DNA from: Taudactylus pleione
Lineage: Eukaryota > Chordata > Amphibia > Anura > Myobatrachidae
Assembly: GCA_031769625.1 (NCBI GenBank)
Contig: JAUIMM010000171.1
Span: forward strand, 1,426,001-1,490,000
Direction of reading: 5' to 3'
Length of the DNA: 64,000 nt
The notes under the pieces are model-generated. The model was not told where the DNA came from. It made no database searches and saw only the letters and a program-made list of their open reading frames with translations. Shown here piece after piece: positions 20,055-31,039 of this stretch; the stretch's first letter is position 1; every line of letters starts with the position of its first letter. Position numbers and translations under genes: made by a program.

Positions 20055-22235
20055 TTTTATTGTTATTATTATTATTATCGTTTATTTATATGGCGCCACA
20101 AGTGTTCCGCAGCGCCTTACAAGGTACATAACCAAAAAGTGACTTACAGTAAAATACAATACAATGAAGGACAAGGACATGGATAATATACATTGATACA
20201 TAGGTGGCCATAACACCCACATAAGCAGCAAAGCATAGGCACCAAGTGTTAGGTGTCCTAGTGGTGAGTAAGAAGTAGATGAACATATAGTAAGGAGAAG
20301 CACAAGAGAGTAGAGGGCCCTGCTCGCAAGAGCTTACATTCTCAAGGGGAGGGGCAGACAGATAGGCATGATACAGATGGGGAAGACAGGGAGGAGGGAA
20401 GCATGTAGTAGCAAGTTAGGATGAGAGCTGGAAAGCATTGATGAAGTAGTGGGTCTTGAGAGCCCGTTTGTAGGATTGTAGAGAGGTGGAGAGTCTGATG
20501 GGGAGAGGGAGAGAGTTCCAGAGGTGGGGAGTGGCACGGGCAAAGTCTTGGAGGCGGGAGTGGGAGGAAGTAATCAGTTGGCATGAGAGGCAGTGTGCAT
20601 TTGTTGAACGAAGAGGACGGACAGGAAAGTGAAGGGAGATGAGGTCAGATATGTAAATGGAGAGGAGTGTGTGAGGGCTTTGTAAGTGAGTGTGAGAACC
20701 TTGAATTGGGCTCTGAAGGGGAAGGGGAGCCAGTGGAGGGCTTGTAGGAGAGGGGAGGCAGATGTAGAGCATTTGGAGAGGAAGATAAGCCATGCAGCAG
20801 CATTAAGGATAGACTGGAGAGGAGCGAGATGGGATTTGGAGAGGCCAGATAGGAGAAGGTTACAGTAATCCAATCTTGAGATGACTAGTGAGTGTATTAA
20901 GGTCTTAGTAGCATCCTGGGTGAGAAAGGGTCTGATCCTGGAAATATTTTTAAGATGGAAATGACAGGACTGTGAGAGGTTCTGGATATGTTGTTTAAAG
21001 GAGAGGGACAGCGCACTTTGGGGCTAGAGGAGATAGTTGTGCCATCAATTGATAAAGAAATAGTGGGAGGTGAGGTTATGTGGGAGGGTGGGAAGATGAT
21101 CATCTCAGTCTTAGACATATTAAGTTTAAGAAATCGCTGGGACATCCAGGAAGATATAGCAGAAAGACAGCTGGAGATATGAGTGAGGAGAGAGGGAGAG
21201 ATGTCAGGGGAGGAAAGGTAGATCTGAGTGTCGTCAGCATAGAGATGATAATGGAGGTCAAAAGAGCTGATGAGTTCATCTAGAGAGGATGTATAGAGGG
21301 AGAAAAGGAGTGGTCCAAGAACAGAACCTTGGGGAACACCTATTGTGAGAGGATGTGGGGGGGAAGATAGGCCATGAGAGGAGACAGAGAAGGATCAATC
21401 AGAAAGGTAGGAAGATAGCCAGGAGAGGGCAGTGTCATGTAGACCAAGGGAGTGAAGGATTTGCAGCAGGAGAGGGTGGTCCACAAAGTCAAAAGCAGCA
21501 GAAAGGTCAAGGATAATGAGTAGAGAGTAGTGGCCTTTGGATTTGGCAGCAAGGAGGTCATTGCTGACTTTAGTGAGGGCAGTTTCTGTGGAGTGGAGAG
21601 AACGGAAGCCAGACTGAAAAGGAGGGAGTGGGAGGAAAGAAAGCTGGTAAGGTGGTTGTAAACAATACGCTCAAGGAGTTTGGATGCAAAAGGGAGGAGA
21701 GAGATGGGTCGGTAGTTGGCGAGAGTGTTAGGATCAAGAGTAGATTTTTTAAGAATGGGGGAGACAAGGGCTTGTTTGAATGCAGAAGGGACAGTGCCAG
21801 ATGAGAGGGAGAGATTGAGGAGGTGGGCAAGATGGGAACAGGCACAGGGAAAGAGGTAGCGGAGGAGACGTGAAGGGATAGGGTCAAGGGGGAGGTGGAA
21901 GGGGGGGAGGACTGGATAAGGGCCATGACTTCCTCTCCAGATACAGGGGAGAAGAATATTAGTGTAGGTAAAATGGAAGGGGAGGGATGACCCAGGAAAG
22001 GAGGAGGTGTAGTGCTGGGAGACTGGTGGGATATGATATCCTGGTGTATGGAGTCAATTTTAGATGTGAAGTAGGAAGCAAAGTCAAGGGCAGAGAGCAA
22101 GGAGGGAAGGCGAGGAGGGGGTGGGCAGAGGAGGGAGTTCAGGGTGGTGAAGAGACGCTGCGGATTTGAGGACTGGGAGGAGATGAGGTGCTTGAAGTAT
22201 GACTGTTTAGAGAGGGAAAGGGCAGCACTGCTTTT
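20055..22235 (-). mobile_element. L2-like LINE copy A, nested in copy B
   Basis: Minus-strand LINE of about 2.2 kb with an ATT-rich 3' tract at 20055-20080, a 3' UTR whose end has the 'gtaaggcgctgcggaacact' signature, and ORF2 from the pre-RT linker to the C-terminus. It interrupts copy B at the codons for the very C-terminal 'THLFIKA' of ORF2. The interrupted site is flanked by near-identical 'ataaaagca' (22228-22236 region) and 'ataaaaagca' (20046-20056 region) on the minus strand, which I take as the target duplication. Confidence 0.85.
20420..22232 (-). pseudogene. L2-like ORF2 reverse transcriptase, copy A
   Basis: Minus-strand frames give, in order: 'LLSALDFASYFTSKIDSIHQ' (pre-RT linker, near 22090), 'FFSPVSGEEVMALIQSS', a NYRPIS-type region near 21700, a 'FDTVDH'-like region around 21480 in a shifted frame, '[19 protein letters not shown]' near 21320, and an intact YADD catalytic box at 21230-21241. 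These are followed by '[17 protein letters not shown]', 'MDYCNLLLSGLSKSHLAPLQ' and the C-terminal 'LQSYKRALKTHYF'. The endonuclease domain is missing because of 5' truncation. At least two frameshifts are present. The order and spacing fit the L2/CR1 group. Confidence 0.88.
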
Positions 22236-23680
22236 ATGAAAAGGTGGGTTTTCAGCACCCGTTTGAATGATAGAATGAGGGATAACAATCCAATAATGGA
22301 GGGCAGCATGGGATAAATCTTGGAATCAGGAGTGAGAGGTAGTAACCAGAAGGGAGAAAAGGTGATGTTGTTGGATGACCAGAGTGGGTGGGAGGAAGTA
22401 TGTAGAGAGATGAGGCTAGAGATGTAGGGAGCAGTGGAGTTGGATAGGGCCATATATGTGAGAGTGAGGTGTTTGAAGAAGGTTCTGTAGGGATGGGGAG
22501 CTAGTGTGGGGCTTGGCAGAGAAGGGAGGTAGATGTGTAGTGGTGAGAGAGGAAGATAAGTCTAGCTGCAGCATTAATTACAGATAGGAGAGGAGCAAGA
22601 TGGGAGTGGGGGAGGCCATTAAGGAGAAAGTTGCAGCAGTCAAGATGAGAAATGATCAGTGAGTGGGTGTTTTTTGGTGACATTCTGGGAGAGGTAGGGT
22701 CTGATGCTAACTATAGGGGTGTGGGGTGTGAAAAAGAGGGAGGAGCCAAAAATGACCTCCAGGTAGCCGACTTGGGAAACAGAGGAGACAGTGGTATTGT
22801 CAAGAGTAATATATATGTTAGGGGGGAAAAGTCTTTTAATGGAGGTAATACAATGAGTTCAGTTTTGGTCATGTTGAATTTGAGAGAGTGCACAGACATC
22901 CCAGAGGAGATAGAATAGGGGCAACTGGACACCTGAGAGAGGAGGGAGGGTGAGAGATCAGGTAAGAAGAGGTAGAGTTATATGTCTTTGGCATAGGATG
23001 ATACTGGAGGCCGAAGAAATTGAGGAGGTATACAAAGAAAAGAGCAGAGGGCAGAGAACAGAGCCCTTTGGTATGCTCACTGGAAAGATGGATAAAGGAT
23101 TGGAATCAGAGGTAGAGAAGTGGTTCGCGAGGTAGGAGGTGAACCAGGAGAGAATGGTTTCAGGGAGGCCAGTGGCTTAGAGGGTGCACAGCAGGAGTGG
23201 GTGATCCACGGTGTCAAAGGCCACAGAGAGGTCCAGGAGGAGGAGCAAGGAGAAGTGGCCCCTAGATTTGGCAGAGAGAAAATCATTGGAGACTGTGGCC
23301 AGGGCAGTATCAGTGGAGGGGGTAAAGCCAGATTGGAGAGGATCAAGATGGAGTTGTCAGATAAAGAGCAGGAGACACAGTTGTAGACAAGCCACTCAAG
23401 TATTTTTAGACTAGATGAGACAAGAGCATGTTTGTAGGAAGAGGGGAAGATTCCTAAAAAAAGGTATAGATTGAAGAGATTTGCAAGGTGGAGGCAGAGA
23501 GGGAGCAAAGGAGTCAAGAGGGGATAGGATCAATGTGGATAAGAGAGGGGGATAGTATAAGATTAGGGAATGGACTTCATAGCCTGTGGTCAGGGTGAAG
23601 AATCACAGAGGGGAGTGGCTGGGGGGAGGGGAAGGTGGAGTGGTGGGGCCAGCAGAATGGCAGGAGGAGATTTCCTGATG
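22236..23680 (-). pseudogene. L2-like ORF2 reverse transcriptase, copy B
   Basis: The minus-strand frame at 23077-23517 encodes RT fingers and palm in shifted segments; the neighbouring frame reads '[20 protein letters not shown]' near 23230, and later segments give 'LKFNMTKTELIVLPP' (near 22860), 'ISHLDCCNFLLNGLPHSHL' (near 22640) and 'FKRVLKTHLFIKA' at 22250. It is more degraded than copy A, consistent with being the older host of the nested insertion. No endonuclease is seen. Confidence 0.82.
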
Positions 23681-24760
23681 GATGAGGCAAGCAGTTGGGT
23701 TGCACTTCTCATTAGAAAACACAGACATCACCTACCTAACAACAGCAAACAAGTGCTTAAATACTTCTCTTCACTTAAATGGAACTTTCACAGAAAACCA
23801 GAGATGAGAAATCACGTCTTCTCTTTCATGGGAAAATATTTGAGAATTGTCACAGCAACATAGTTTCCATCCTCAGATACAGATGAATGCTGGTACCTGC
23901 TAATCTTTGGAGTATGCACTACCACCCAAAGAAACCAGATTAGATTAGATTAGAGTCATGTTTAATTCCAGTGCCAAGTTTAAAGATTTATCCTTAAATG
24001 ATGTTTTCCTGACAGGGCCAGTACATAACTTCAAACTTCTCGGATTACTCTTCTGCTTCTAAAAGGACTCTATTGTCTTCACTGTTGACATTCAACAAAT
24101 ATTTTATTCCTTCATCATGATGGGAAAAGACAGTAATTTCTTATGATTCTTTTTGACCCTTCTTTGCATAGTATCGCATGAGGGTACACATCTTGGCAAC
24201 AGCTCTTTTCCTGTAGTCGCCATCTATGGACTTACACATTCAGCTCAGCAGGGTTAGCTAGAGTATGGTTCAGATGTTAGTCGCAGATGACTGTTTAAAA
24301 TACTTGCCAACAGATGAGACTGCAATCAGCCTCCACAAGAGATCATTGAAAATGCTTGCCTGTTCAATTCTCAGACTTCCCAAAATAGATTCCAACAGCA
24401 AAGAAGTAAGTGAAGCTTTTTCTTCTCAAAATCATACTAATGATTTCAAGGGATTTGGATATAGGAACTGATTGTCCATCAGTTGAACATAGCCTGTGCT
24501 TTTATGGGACTTAAAACTCAACTCCTTTACTTTCCAGGTTACAGTAAGGAAAGGCCCTTCACTCACAGAGGTGTCTTGCCTACTATAAACAGCTTGTGCA
24601 ATATGACCTCTTAAGATCTGTACCTCTCATTACTATCCAAGGGAAAGCCCTGCTCAGAGACCTAACATGCAAGTCATCCAACTGGGATGCTCTACTGCCT
24701 CAACAGAAAAGAGATTTGTAGAAAGAGTGGAAGAAATCTATCTCTGTCTTAACTAACCTT
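23681..24760 (+). pseudogene. BEL/Pao reverse transcriptase pseudogene
   Basis: The frame from 23681 reads 'DEASSWVALLIRKHRHHLPN' and 'KWNFHRKPEMRNHVF'. Later segments, partly in other frames, give 'LTGPVHNFKLLGLLFCF', 'VFTVDIQQIFYSFIM', 'LGNSSFPVVAIYGL' and, from 24265, 'VADDCLKYLPTDETAISL', where the catalytic YVDD box is changed to VADD. 'VPLITIQGKALLRDL' near 24635 is the post-RT block of this family. Similarity fades after about 24760. Many stops make it dead. Confidence 0.85.
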
Positions 24761-25665
24761 TATATTACATGCCCCAAAGTGACTGTGCCCCCAAGTGATT
24801 GTGTCCCCTTATTTCGGGCAGTAGGCCAATAGCTACTGGAGCCTCTAATAGGTTTTGGAGGACTATTTGGCCCCCACTTGAAAGTAGTCTGTTTCCTTCT
24901 AAAAGTACAATAACCCCAAGTACAAAAAAGGAGCTGGTCAACTCTTCAGGCAGGTAAATAGATAATATTTGAAGAGATGGTGCCATGATTCATTCTTGTA
25001 CTACATAATTGTCATTGCTGTGGTTGTTGTGTTTGTGCAGGTCCAATATATTAGTAGAACTGTTAGAAAATGTTACATTAAACACGTTATATTGTTTATT
25101 TGAATGTACTTTAGGCTCAGGTTGTTATTGTAGGTAAGCAGTTTAGTTGGGATAATTTATACTATTAATGTAGGGACCTGCATGGTGGTTTTTTAGGTCT
25201 TCTTACAGGGATCTGTGAGTCAGAGAGGTCAATAGTGTGTTCAGTTAGAACTTCTGTGTTTGTATTGTATCGTTCTTTCTTCCTTCAGGGCAGACAGTGG
25301 ACTTTTCACTGTGGTGCAAGGTCGAGTTTTTATCTGGTGCGTGAGTATCCATAGGTGAAATGAGATCTGAGGCCAAAAGTGCCACTGATGATTTATCACA
25401 TATTGTAAACTTTAAATCACTATTTTTGTAGTCCTGGAACAATATGGCATTGCAGTCAACTGAGATAGGATGGCAACCACTCATCATCCTTCCTCCTAGA
25501 TCTCCTCCTTCATGTCCATCTTGCACATCAGGACCATCTGTCCATTTACCCTTATTGTCTGAAGGTTAGAGTGTGCAATGCAATATAGGCCACAAGATTA
25601 CACCTGTATGGCAGCAGGACAAAACATTTGGCATAGTTGGAAGGATAGCAGTCAACAGACATGAT
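24761..25665. other. Unclassified; open minus-strand frame 25245-25526
   Basis: After the BEL similarity ends there is about 0.9 kb that I cannot place. A 93-codon minus-strand frame (25245-25526) and a 66-codon frame (25552-25752) are not low-complexity, and contain 'VDCNAILFQDYKNSDLKFTI' and 'MSVDCYPSNYAKCFVLLPYR', but I recognise no family. They may be part of the BEL element, another relic, or chance. Confidence 0.3.
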
Positions 25666-25669
25666 TGTC

Positions 25670-27050
25670 TTGCCATCTGTAGCACCTGCAATCTCTACCA
25701 CCAAACCCTTCATCATCAATATCCTCAACCATGATCGGAAGTAGTCCTGCATCCAATTTGATAAGGCTAAGTGAGTCCTCCCCTATCCAGGATTCCTTAG
25801 AAGAATCCTTGAGCGCTAATCCTGCTGCTGCTGAGGGGTGGATCTTCATCCCACAAAGGGACCAAGAAGAATACAACTACTAGCAGTTTAAAAAAACAAT
25901 TGACTGCTATACAATTTTTTGATAGAGAACATCCAAACAACAAATAACCAGGCGCTAAACCTCCTAGATAGATCTATCAAACCAATTATAGAGCTTAATT
26001 AGCACTACCCTACTGACAGCTTGCCCTCCACAGATTGAGGAATACTGGACATCCCCCAAAAACTAGGAAATCAGAAGAAAATAAAAAGAATGTAAGGCAC
26101 TGGTCATTAAGAGGGCGTCTTTTATTGAAAAACAAATAATATCATAAATGGAAATATATAAAAATAAATAAATAAAACTAAATTAAAGAATGGTATATAA
26201 ATAAAATAATGAATACAATAAAAATAAAAAATATATAATGAGGTGTATACAGATAAGAAAAATAATTAAAAATCGCATACAAAAATATACAGATACCTAA
26301 AAATCAACATGTACCACATATGAAAGCGTTACAAACAAATGTAGCTAAATTTGATATAGCATCATTAAGTTCCACTAAGTGAAAATAGGCATATAAAAGA
26401 AAGAAACCAGATGGTTACAAATATTGCAACATCAAAGTATTCTAGTAAGCTTCCATTTGAAAATGTTTTTATATTTTGTATCCTTTTTTGTTGTTGAAAA
26501 AAGTGCATGCAACACTATTTTTTATATATTTGCAACAATATCCTCAAAGAAGATATGATAGTAAGTACATTGCTTTTGGACAGCTGTCCCAATAGTTCCA
26601 ATTAGGAGATAATTAAACTGTGGATATTTGTAAGGCATGGATTGCAGGGAGAGTTTTTATAAAACAACTTAGAAAGCATGCATGATTAATATATTGACAT
26701 CTCAAAAAAAAGGATTCTATCCCTGATGGTGTACCTTAAATTTAAAACAAGTCTTTTAGTTCAGAAGGTACGTGGCACTCATATATGAGTGCTAACTTGT
26801 GGATATTTTTGTATGTGATTCTTACTTATATTTCTTAACTGTATACACCTCCATTATATATTTTTTATTTTTATTGTATTCATTATTTTATTTATATACC
26901 ATTCATTTAGTTTTTTTTATTTATTTTTATATACTTCCATGATATTATTATTATTTGTTTTTCAATTAAAAGACACACTCTTAATGACCAGCGCTTTGAT
27001 AGAGAAAGCAAGTATGACAGCTGTCAACCAGTTGCACAGTGGATCACTGA
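25670..27050 (+). mobile_element. hAT copy 2a, fragment interrupted by a foldback element
   Basis: 25670-25929 and 27007-27050 match, in order, the part of hAT copy 3 just after its BED finger (49650-49950), including 'tcatgatcggaagtagtcct', the Ser/Ala-rich segment and 'aaaacaattgactg'. The match is interrupted by 1065 bp of inserted DNA. No open frame survives. This fragment is followed directly by a second one (2b) that starts further 5' in the hAT gene, so the two are independent or rearranged pieces. Confidence 0.78.
25930..26994. mobile_element. Foldback element with about 200-bp inverted arms
   Basis: 26096-26310 and 26800-26994 are inverted copies of each other ('ggtcattaagag' left, 'cttaatgacc' right), very AT-rich, with about 490 bp between. 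The insertion is flanked by a 12-bp direct repeat TTTGATAGAGAA (25918-25929 and 26995-27006). About 165 bp at the left end lies outside the inverted arm, so it is not a simple symmetric MITE. The long duplication is more like retroelement integration than hAT or Harbinger cutting. No coding frame is seen. Confidence 0.75.
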
Positions 27051-27054
27051 CGCC

Positions 27055-28130
27055 ATGATGGCTGTGCTAGTATTAGATGGTGAAATAATAGAAATTAAGA
27101 ATGATGGTGTGCAGGAAATGCAACAGGTGGATGAGGGAGATATTTGTGTCCTATCTGACGTTAATGAGGATGTTGATGATGAGGATGTTGTTTGTGGTAA
27201 TCAGCCACCAGTGACAGTAGTTCTTGCTCATGATAAAAAAAATACCATGGTCATACCTGGGGATAAGACCAGAAAAGTCACCTCTTGGTTTTGGAACCCA
27301 AATCTTGACAACATTTGTGAAGCCATAGTTAGTAGGGGTAGGGATGTTAACCATCTAGGCATCTCTTCCCTGTTACATCATTTGTAGCGAGTTCATGCAA
27401 TTTATTTAACAAAATTATAATAATTTGTAAATTAATAACAAGCAGTCCAGTAGCAGCTACCAGCAGTTTGGACCAGCACATGCAATCTCCACTGCCAACA
27501 CCCTTATTATCAACCTCCTTAATTATTGGAGGTAGCCCTTCCAAAAAATAGTTTTGTGGGGGCTCAAACAAACCAAGGACTTGAGGCACAAAATGGTCAG
27601 TCCTTGTCGCTGAAGTGGTTTGTTAAACTGTGCATTCCCTTTTTAATCTCCAACATATCCCAAGGACAATTCCATCTTGCACCTCTATTCTTTACATTTT
27701 GCACAATTTGGGGCATTGCCGACTGACATTTTTATAGTTTATTAAACTGTCATCCTGTCTGCCACTGCTGTGTGATAATGTTTCATAGATGTCCTATATT
27801 TTTTTAAACTGCCGTGCATTTGTGCCGGTGCTCTGTCGCTTACTTTAGCCAGCCAGCTCGCTGCAGCCTTTGGCCTGTATTGGTGAAAAGTGGTGAAAAT
27901 AATAATGTGAGCAATGAGATGGTTAAAATTTACTGGAAATGACTGGAAATTAATGTTATTAAGGCTAATAATATTATAGGAACAAAAACAGACCCAAATT
28001 ATGTGATATTAGCTTATCATTTAAAAAAAAAAATACAGATTCAAAACCAGAACTCAAGAACCAAAACCAAAACATGAAAGTTAATGCAGATCCAAAACCA
28101 AAACACGGGGGACAGTGCACAACTCTTCTA
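27055..28130 (+). mobile_element. hAT copy 2b, internally deleted, with BED-like finger
   Basis: The frame 27055-27387 encodes an acidic segment ('VNEDVDDEDVVCGNQPPVT') and a damaged BED finger ('SWFWNPNLDNICEAIVSRGR', 'HLGISSLLHHL'); the two metal-binding cysteines seen in copy 3 are not preserved. After about 27540 the sequence jumps straight to the family's 3' region ('gttttgtgggggctcaaaca'), so the whole catalytic part has been deleted. The end 'cagtgcacaactcttct' near 28112-28130 matches the copy 1 terminus. It is a non-autonomous deletion derivative. Confidence 0.8.
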
Positions 28131-28744
28131 TTCACACAGTACACCATTAGAAATAACTAGGGTGCTGGCACAATATTCACTTTATACTCGGAAGGAAGAG
28201 AATTCCCCAGAGGAATCCACTGTTGGGTGGTGTATAGCTCCACCCCCTGTAGACAGTAAAGACATCCCAGAAGAGCTGGAAGATTGAGAGTGGGTGGCTG
28301 CTGCACCCTTGGAACAAGAGTCCCCCTGGTGGACATAACATACCACACTCATTAGGGCTTCTAGTTTATTTTATTTTTTTATTTATAATCAGTGAGATAT
28401 CATGTAAAATCCTATATTGTCTTGTGTGTTGAACTAAAATTGAAAATGACAAAGGGAAATTTTCAAAGTATCTTTAAACTTTGCAAGTGCCACTGAGTCT
28501 AGTCACTTAGTCAAAATAAATGACTACTATAAGAAGTTCTCTAAAATAATGGATTTGTAAATTAGTAAAGTCTAATTAGTTATTAGTTTAACCTCCCATT
28601 CTGGATGCCTTATATTCTAATTATCAAAATTATACAATTCTTGATCTATAATATAAAGAAATAGTTTCCAAAGCGCTTCTAAAAGGTATCGTACTTAAAA
28701 ACTGTCAATTCAAAAGGAGTATCAGCAGCAGCTCTAATTAAACT
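28131..28744. other. No gene recognised
   Basis: About 0.6 kb between two oppositely oriented hAT ends. The first 220 bases have balanced composition, the rest is AT-rich. No repeat family or frame is recognised. Confidence 0.5.
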
Positions 28745-29235
28745 CAAAATGTGCGCAAACCCCCGTGTTTTGGTTTTGGTTTTGGATCTAGATATCCCCT
28801 GGTTTTGGATCTGAATCTGGTTTTGGATTTTTTTCCTTGGTGTTTTGTTTTTGAATCTATATTTTTTCCCAAAAATTATATAAACACTTAAACCACATCA
28901 TTTTGGCCTGTTTTTGTTCTTACAGTATTATTAATCTTAATAACAATAATATTCAAGTATTTCTAGGCATTTTTAACCACCTCACAGCTCACAATATTGA
29001 TTTCACTATTTTTCACCAATACAGGCCAAAGGCTGCAGCGAGCTGACTGGCTAAAGTAAGCAATAGAGCAGCAGCACAAATGCACGGCAGTTTAAAAAAA
29101 TATAGGACATCTATGAAACATTGCCACACAGCAGTGGCAGACAGGATGGCAGTTTAATAAACTACTGTATAATAATGTCAGTCGGCAATGCCCCAAATTG
29201 TGCCAAATGTAAAGGAAAGAGGTACAAGATATACC
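28745..29235 (-). mobile_element. hAT 3' end, inverted copy
   Basis: Reverse complement of the 27660-28120 segment with high similarity over its length, for example 'ggctgcagcgagctg' and the 'ggcattgccgactgac' box on the minus strand. It represents only the 3' untranslated region and terminus of another hAT copy, lying tail to tail with copy 2b. No coding region remains. Confidence 0.85.
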
Positions 29236-30570
29236 CTTTTGAGAAAGCCATGTGGGCATGATAAAACAGGTTAAGGACTCCATTGCCCTGCTGTACTTCA
29301 CAGTGCTACCTGTTTTCCACATTCCACATATCCCTGTCCGGGTACATTTTTACCCGTATACGGAGGACCGCTCCTTGTATATTCCGAGGACGCTCGGATG
29401 GAGGGTCTGAGTACCGACGGCTACAATTCATCCTCCACAAGCGTGAGTAAACACGCGGACTTGGAGGGGTGGTCTGCCTTTCAATATCAATGGTTGCTTC
29501 ATTGGAAGCGGGAGTACGTACCCGGCTTAAATCGTGGACATTATTTATATGGGAGTCTATAAACCTGACTGCAGGATAGACTTCTTATCAAATTAAAATA
29601 TATTTTTTCCTTACCATATTGGAATATAAGACTTTAGGATTTCATTTCATACATTTTCTATTTCCAACTGCATTTCCTCAGGATTACCTTGGCCACTCTT
29701 TTTTGATACTTCAATTTTTTATACTGCAGTTGCATGTTGTTCTAGTGTACTTTCTCCATAAAATTATTTTCTGCATACAAGGAAGGATCTTTAGTTCGGA
29801 ACTCAGATGCTTCATATTGCAACATTGTTTTTACTTTTATTTATTTTTAAAGGTTTTATAAACTGTAACTTTTTATTTGTTTTTCTTTTGAAACTTTAAC
29901 ACCGTGTTTCTATATATGATATTGATCTATTTGATTACATAAGAATTGCGATATTAGTACTGTATTTGTGTATGCAATCTATTGCTGTTATATTTTAATA
30001 TTGTTTCTGCCATTCCTGGGTCCTTCAAGTGCAGTTCATATAAAGTTAATTAATTCTTGATCTAGCAGGTAACATTATTTGTATTTATAAATAATTTATA
30101 ATTCTGAATGGCTGTACTCATAAAATGCAATATTCAAGTTATGGGGCACAGTCAAGTTGGTTTCTTACAGTCTTGTGATTAACATAAGACTCAAAAATCT
30201 GGGTTACTAAACTAAGAGGATTTCGCTAGAATAAAGCTCCGGTTTTATGCCATTGACACAATCTTTGTCTGACATGGTCTTTGTACTGTATGAGATGTAC
30301 TTGTTATTTATTACAGGGAATTAATATTTTTCTTTTAGCTTTGTAGAGCCACGTCTTTCAAAGAAGGGTCAGCTTAATTTTTTTCAATTGCTTTTGACAT
30401 TAAGAGGTGATTCTGAGTTTGGATCTAAGCAAAAAATAGCAAGTAACTTTGTATCTGGACCAAACCATGTTGCAATGCTAGAGGTACAAATCATATTTGC
30501 CAACTTTTTAAACTTACTCTAATGGTAGAAGCCTGGAGAGGAGCTGCAGGTAGTTACTGAGGGGATGGGA
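29236..30570. other. No gene recognised
   Basis: About 1.3 kb. A short GC-richer part (29337-29520, with 'ccgggtacatttttacccg', a small hairpin) is followed by AT-rich sequence. The longest frames are Phe/Leu-rich and look like chance frames in AT-rich DNA. Confidence 0.5.
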
Positions 30571-30715
30571 GGTGGGCATTTTTGTCATTAAGATCCGCCC
30601 GTATCATGGTATAGTCCCACAAATCGCGGGTCTAAGAAGAGGGGACAGACCCAAAATTATCATATTGGCCCTGTACCATCACAACAGATCCATAATTACT
30701 GTCAGTACACTCCGC

Positions 30716-30749
30716 ATCCTGCCCACTTCACGAAGTGGGCGGGATGCAT
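30716..30749. repeat. 34-bp near-perfect palindrome
   Basis: 'gcatcctgcccacttc' is followed at once by its inverted copy 'gaagtgggcgggatgc', separated only by 'ac'. It lies in a 30580-30790 segment of mixed composition and is probably the core of a degraded MITE. Confidence 0.6.
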
Positions 30750-31039
30750 GTGATCCACCCACTCTTACAGGTAACCAGAGGAGTACCCGAAATATTGGGA
30801 GCTACATTTAAGTTTCTTTGCATGCAGCCTAAATACTGGCTTCTTTTGCATGTAGCCCACAAATGCTGCATAGTGTTATTTCTACACTACAATTTAGATT
30901 AAAGCTTGGACATGCCCCTTACAAATTCAAATCTTTCTGTAAATTTTAAATCTGTCTCACCTGCAGTGCAGCATGGTTTTACCAAGGTGCAAAGTTAACA
31001 TTGTTTGATCTTGCACTTCTACCTTGTGCACATGTACCC

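Larger units (their letters stand above)
19593..23680 (-). mobile_element. L2-like LINE copy B, inserted in BEL pol
   Basis: Minus-strand LINE. Its 3' end is the (ATT)n/(AGT)n tract at 19593-19647 preceded by a 3' untranslated region (19648-20050), and its ORF2 part lies at 22236-23680. The two parts are separated by LINE copy A. The 3' UTR carries the 'cctataaataaagctt' ending, related to but different from copy A's. The copy is 5'-truncated near the RT start, with BEL coding sequence resuming at about 23681. Confidence 0.85.
18850..24760 (+). mobile_element. BEL/Pao retrotransposon pol, split by nested LINEs
   Basis: Protease (18857-19592) and RT (23681-24760) of one BEL/Pao element lie on the same strand, separated by 4.1 kb of minus-strand LINE sequence. 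The last codons before the gap ('SIEDKLFLELMEKRPVK') and the first after it ('DEASSWVALLIRKHRHHLPN') are adjacent in the normal family protein, so the LINE is an insertion into one gene. LTRs were not identified. BEL/Pao elements occur in fish and amphibians but are absent from mammals. Confidence 0.85.

Noticed and set aside
21987..23863. Plus-strand Gly/Glu/Arg-rich frames over the LINE region (for example 22652-22918, 23120-23386, 23570-23863)
   Set aside because: They are antisense to the LINE ORF2 segments; the Ser/Pro/Leu-rich minus strand holds the RT motifs. The part after 23681 belongs to BEL RT.
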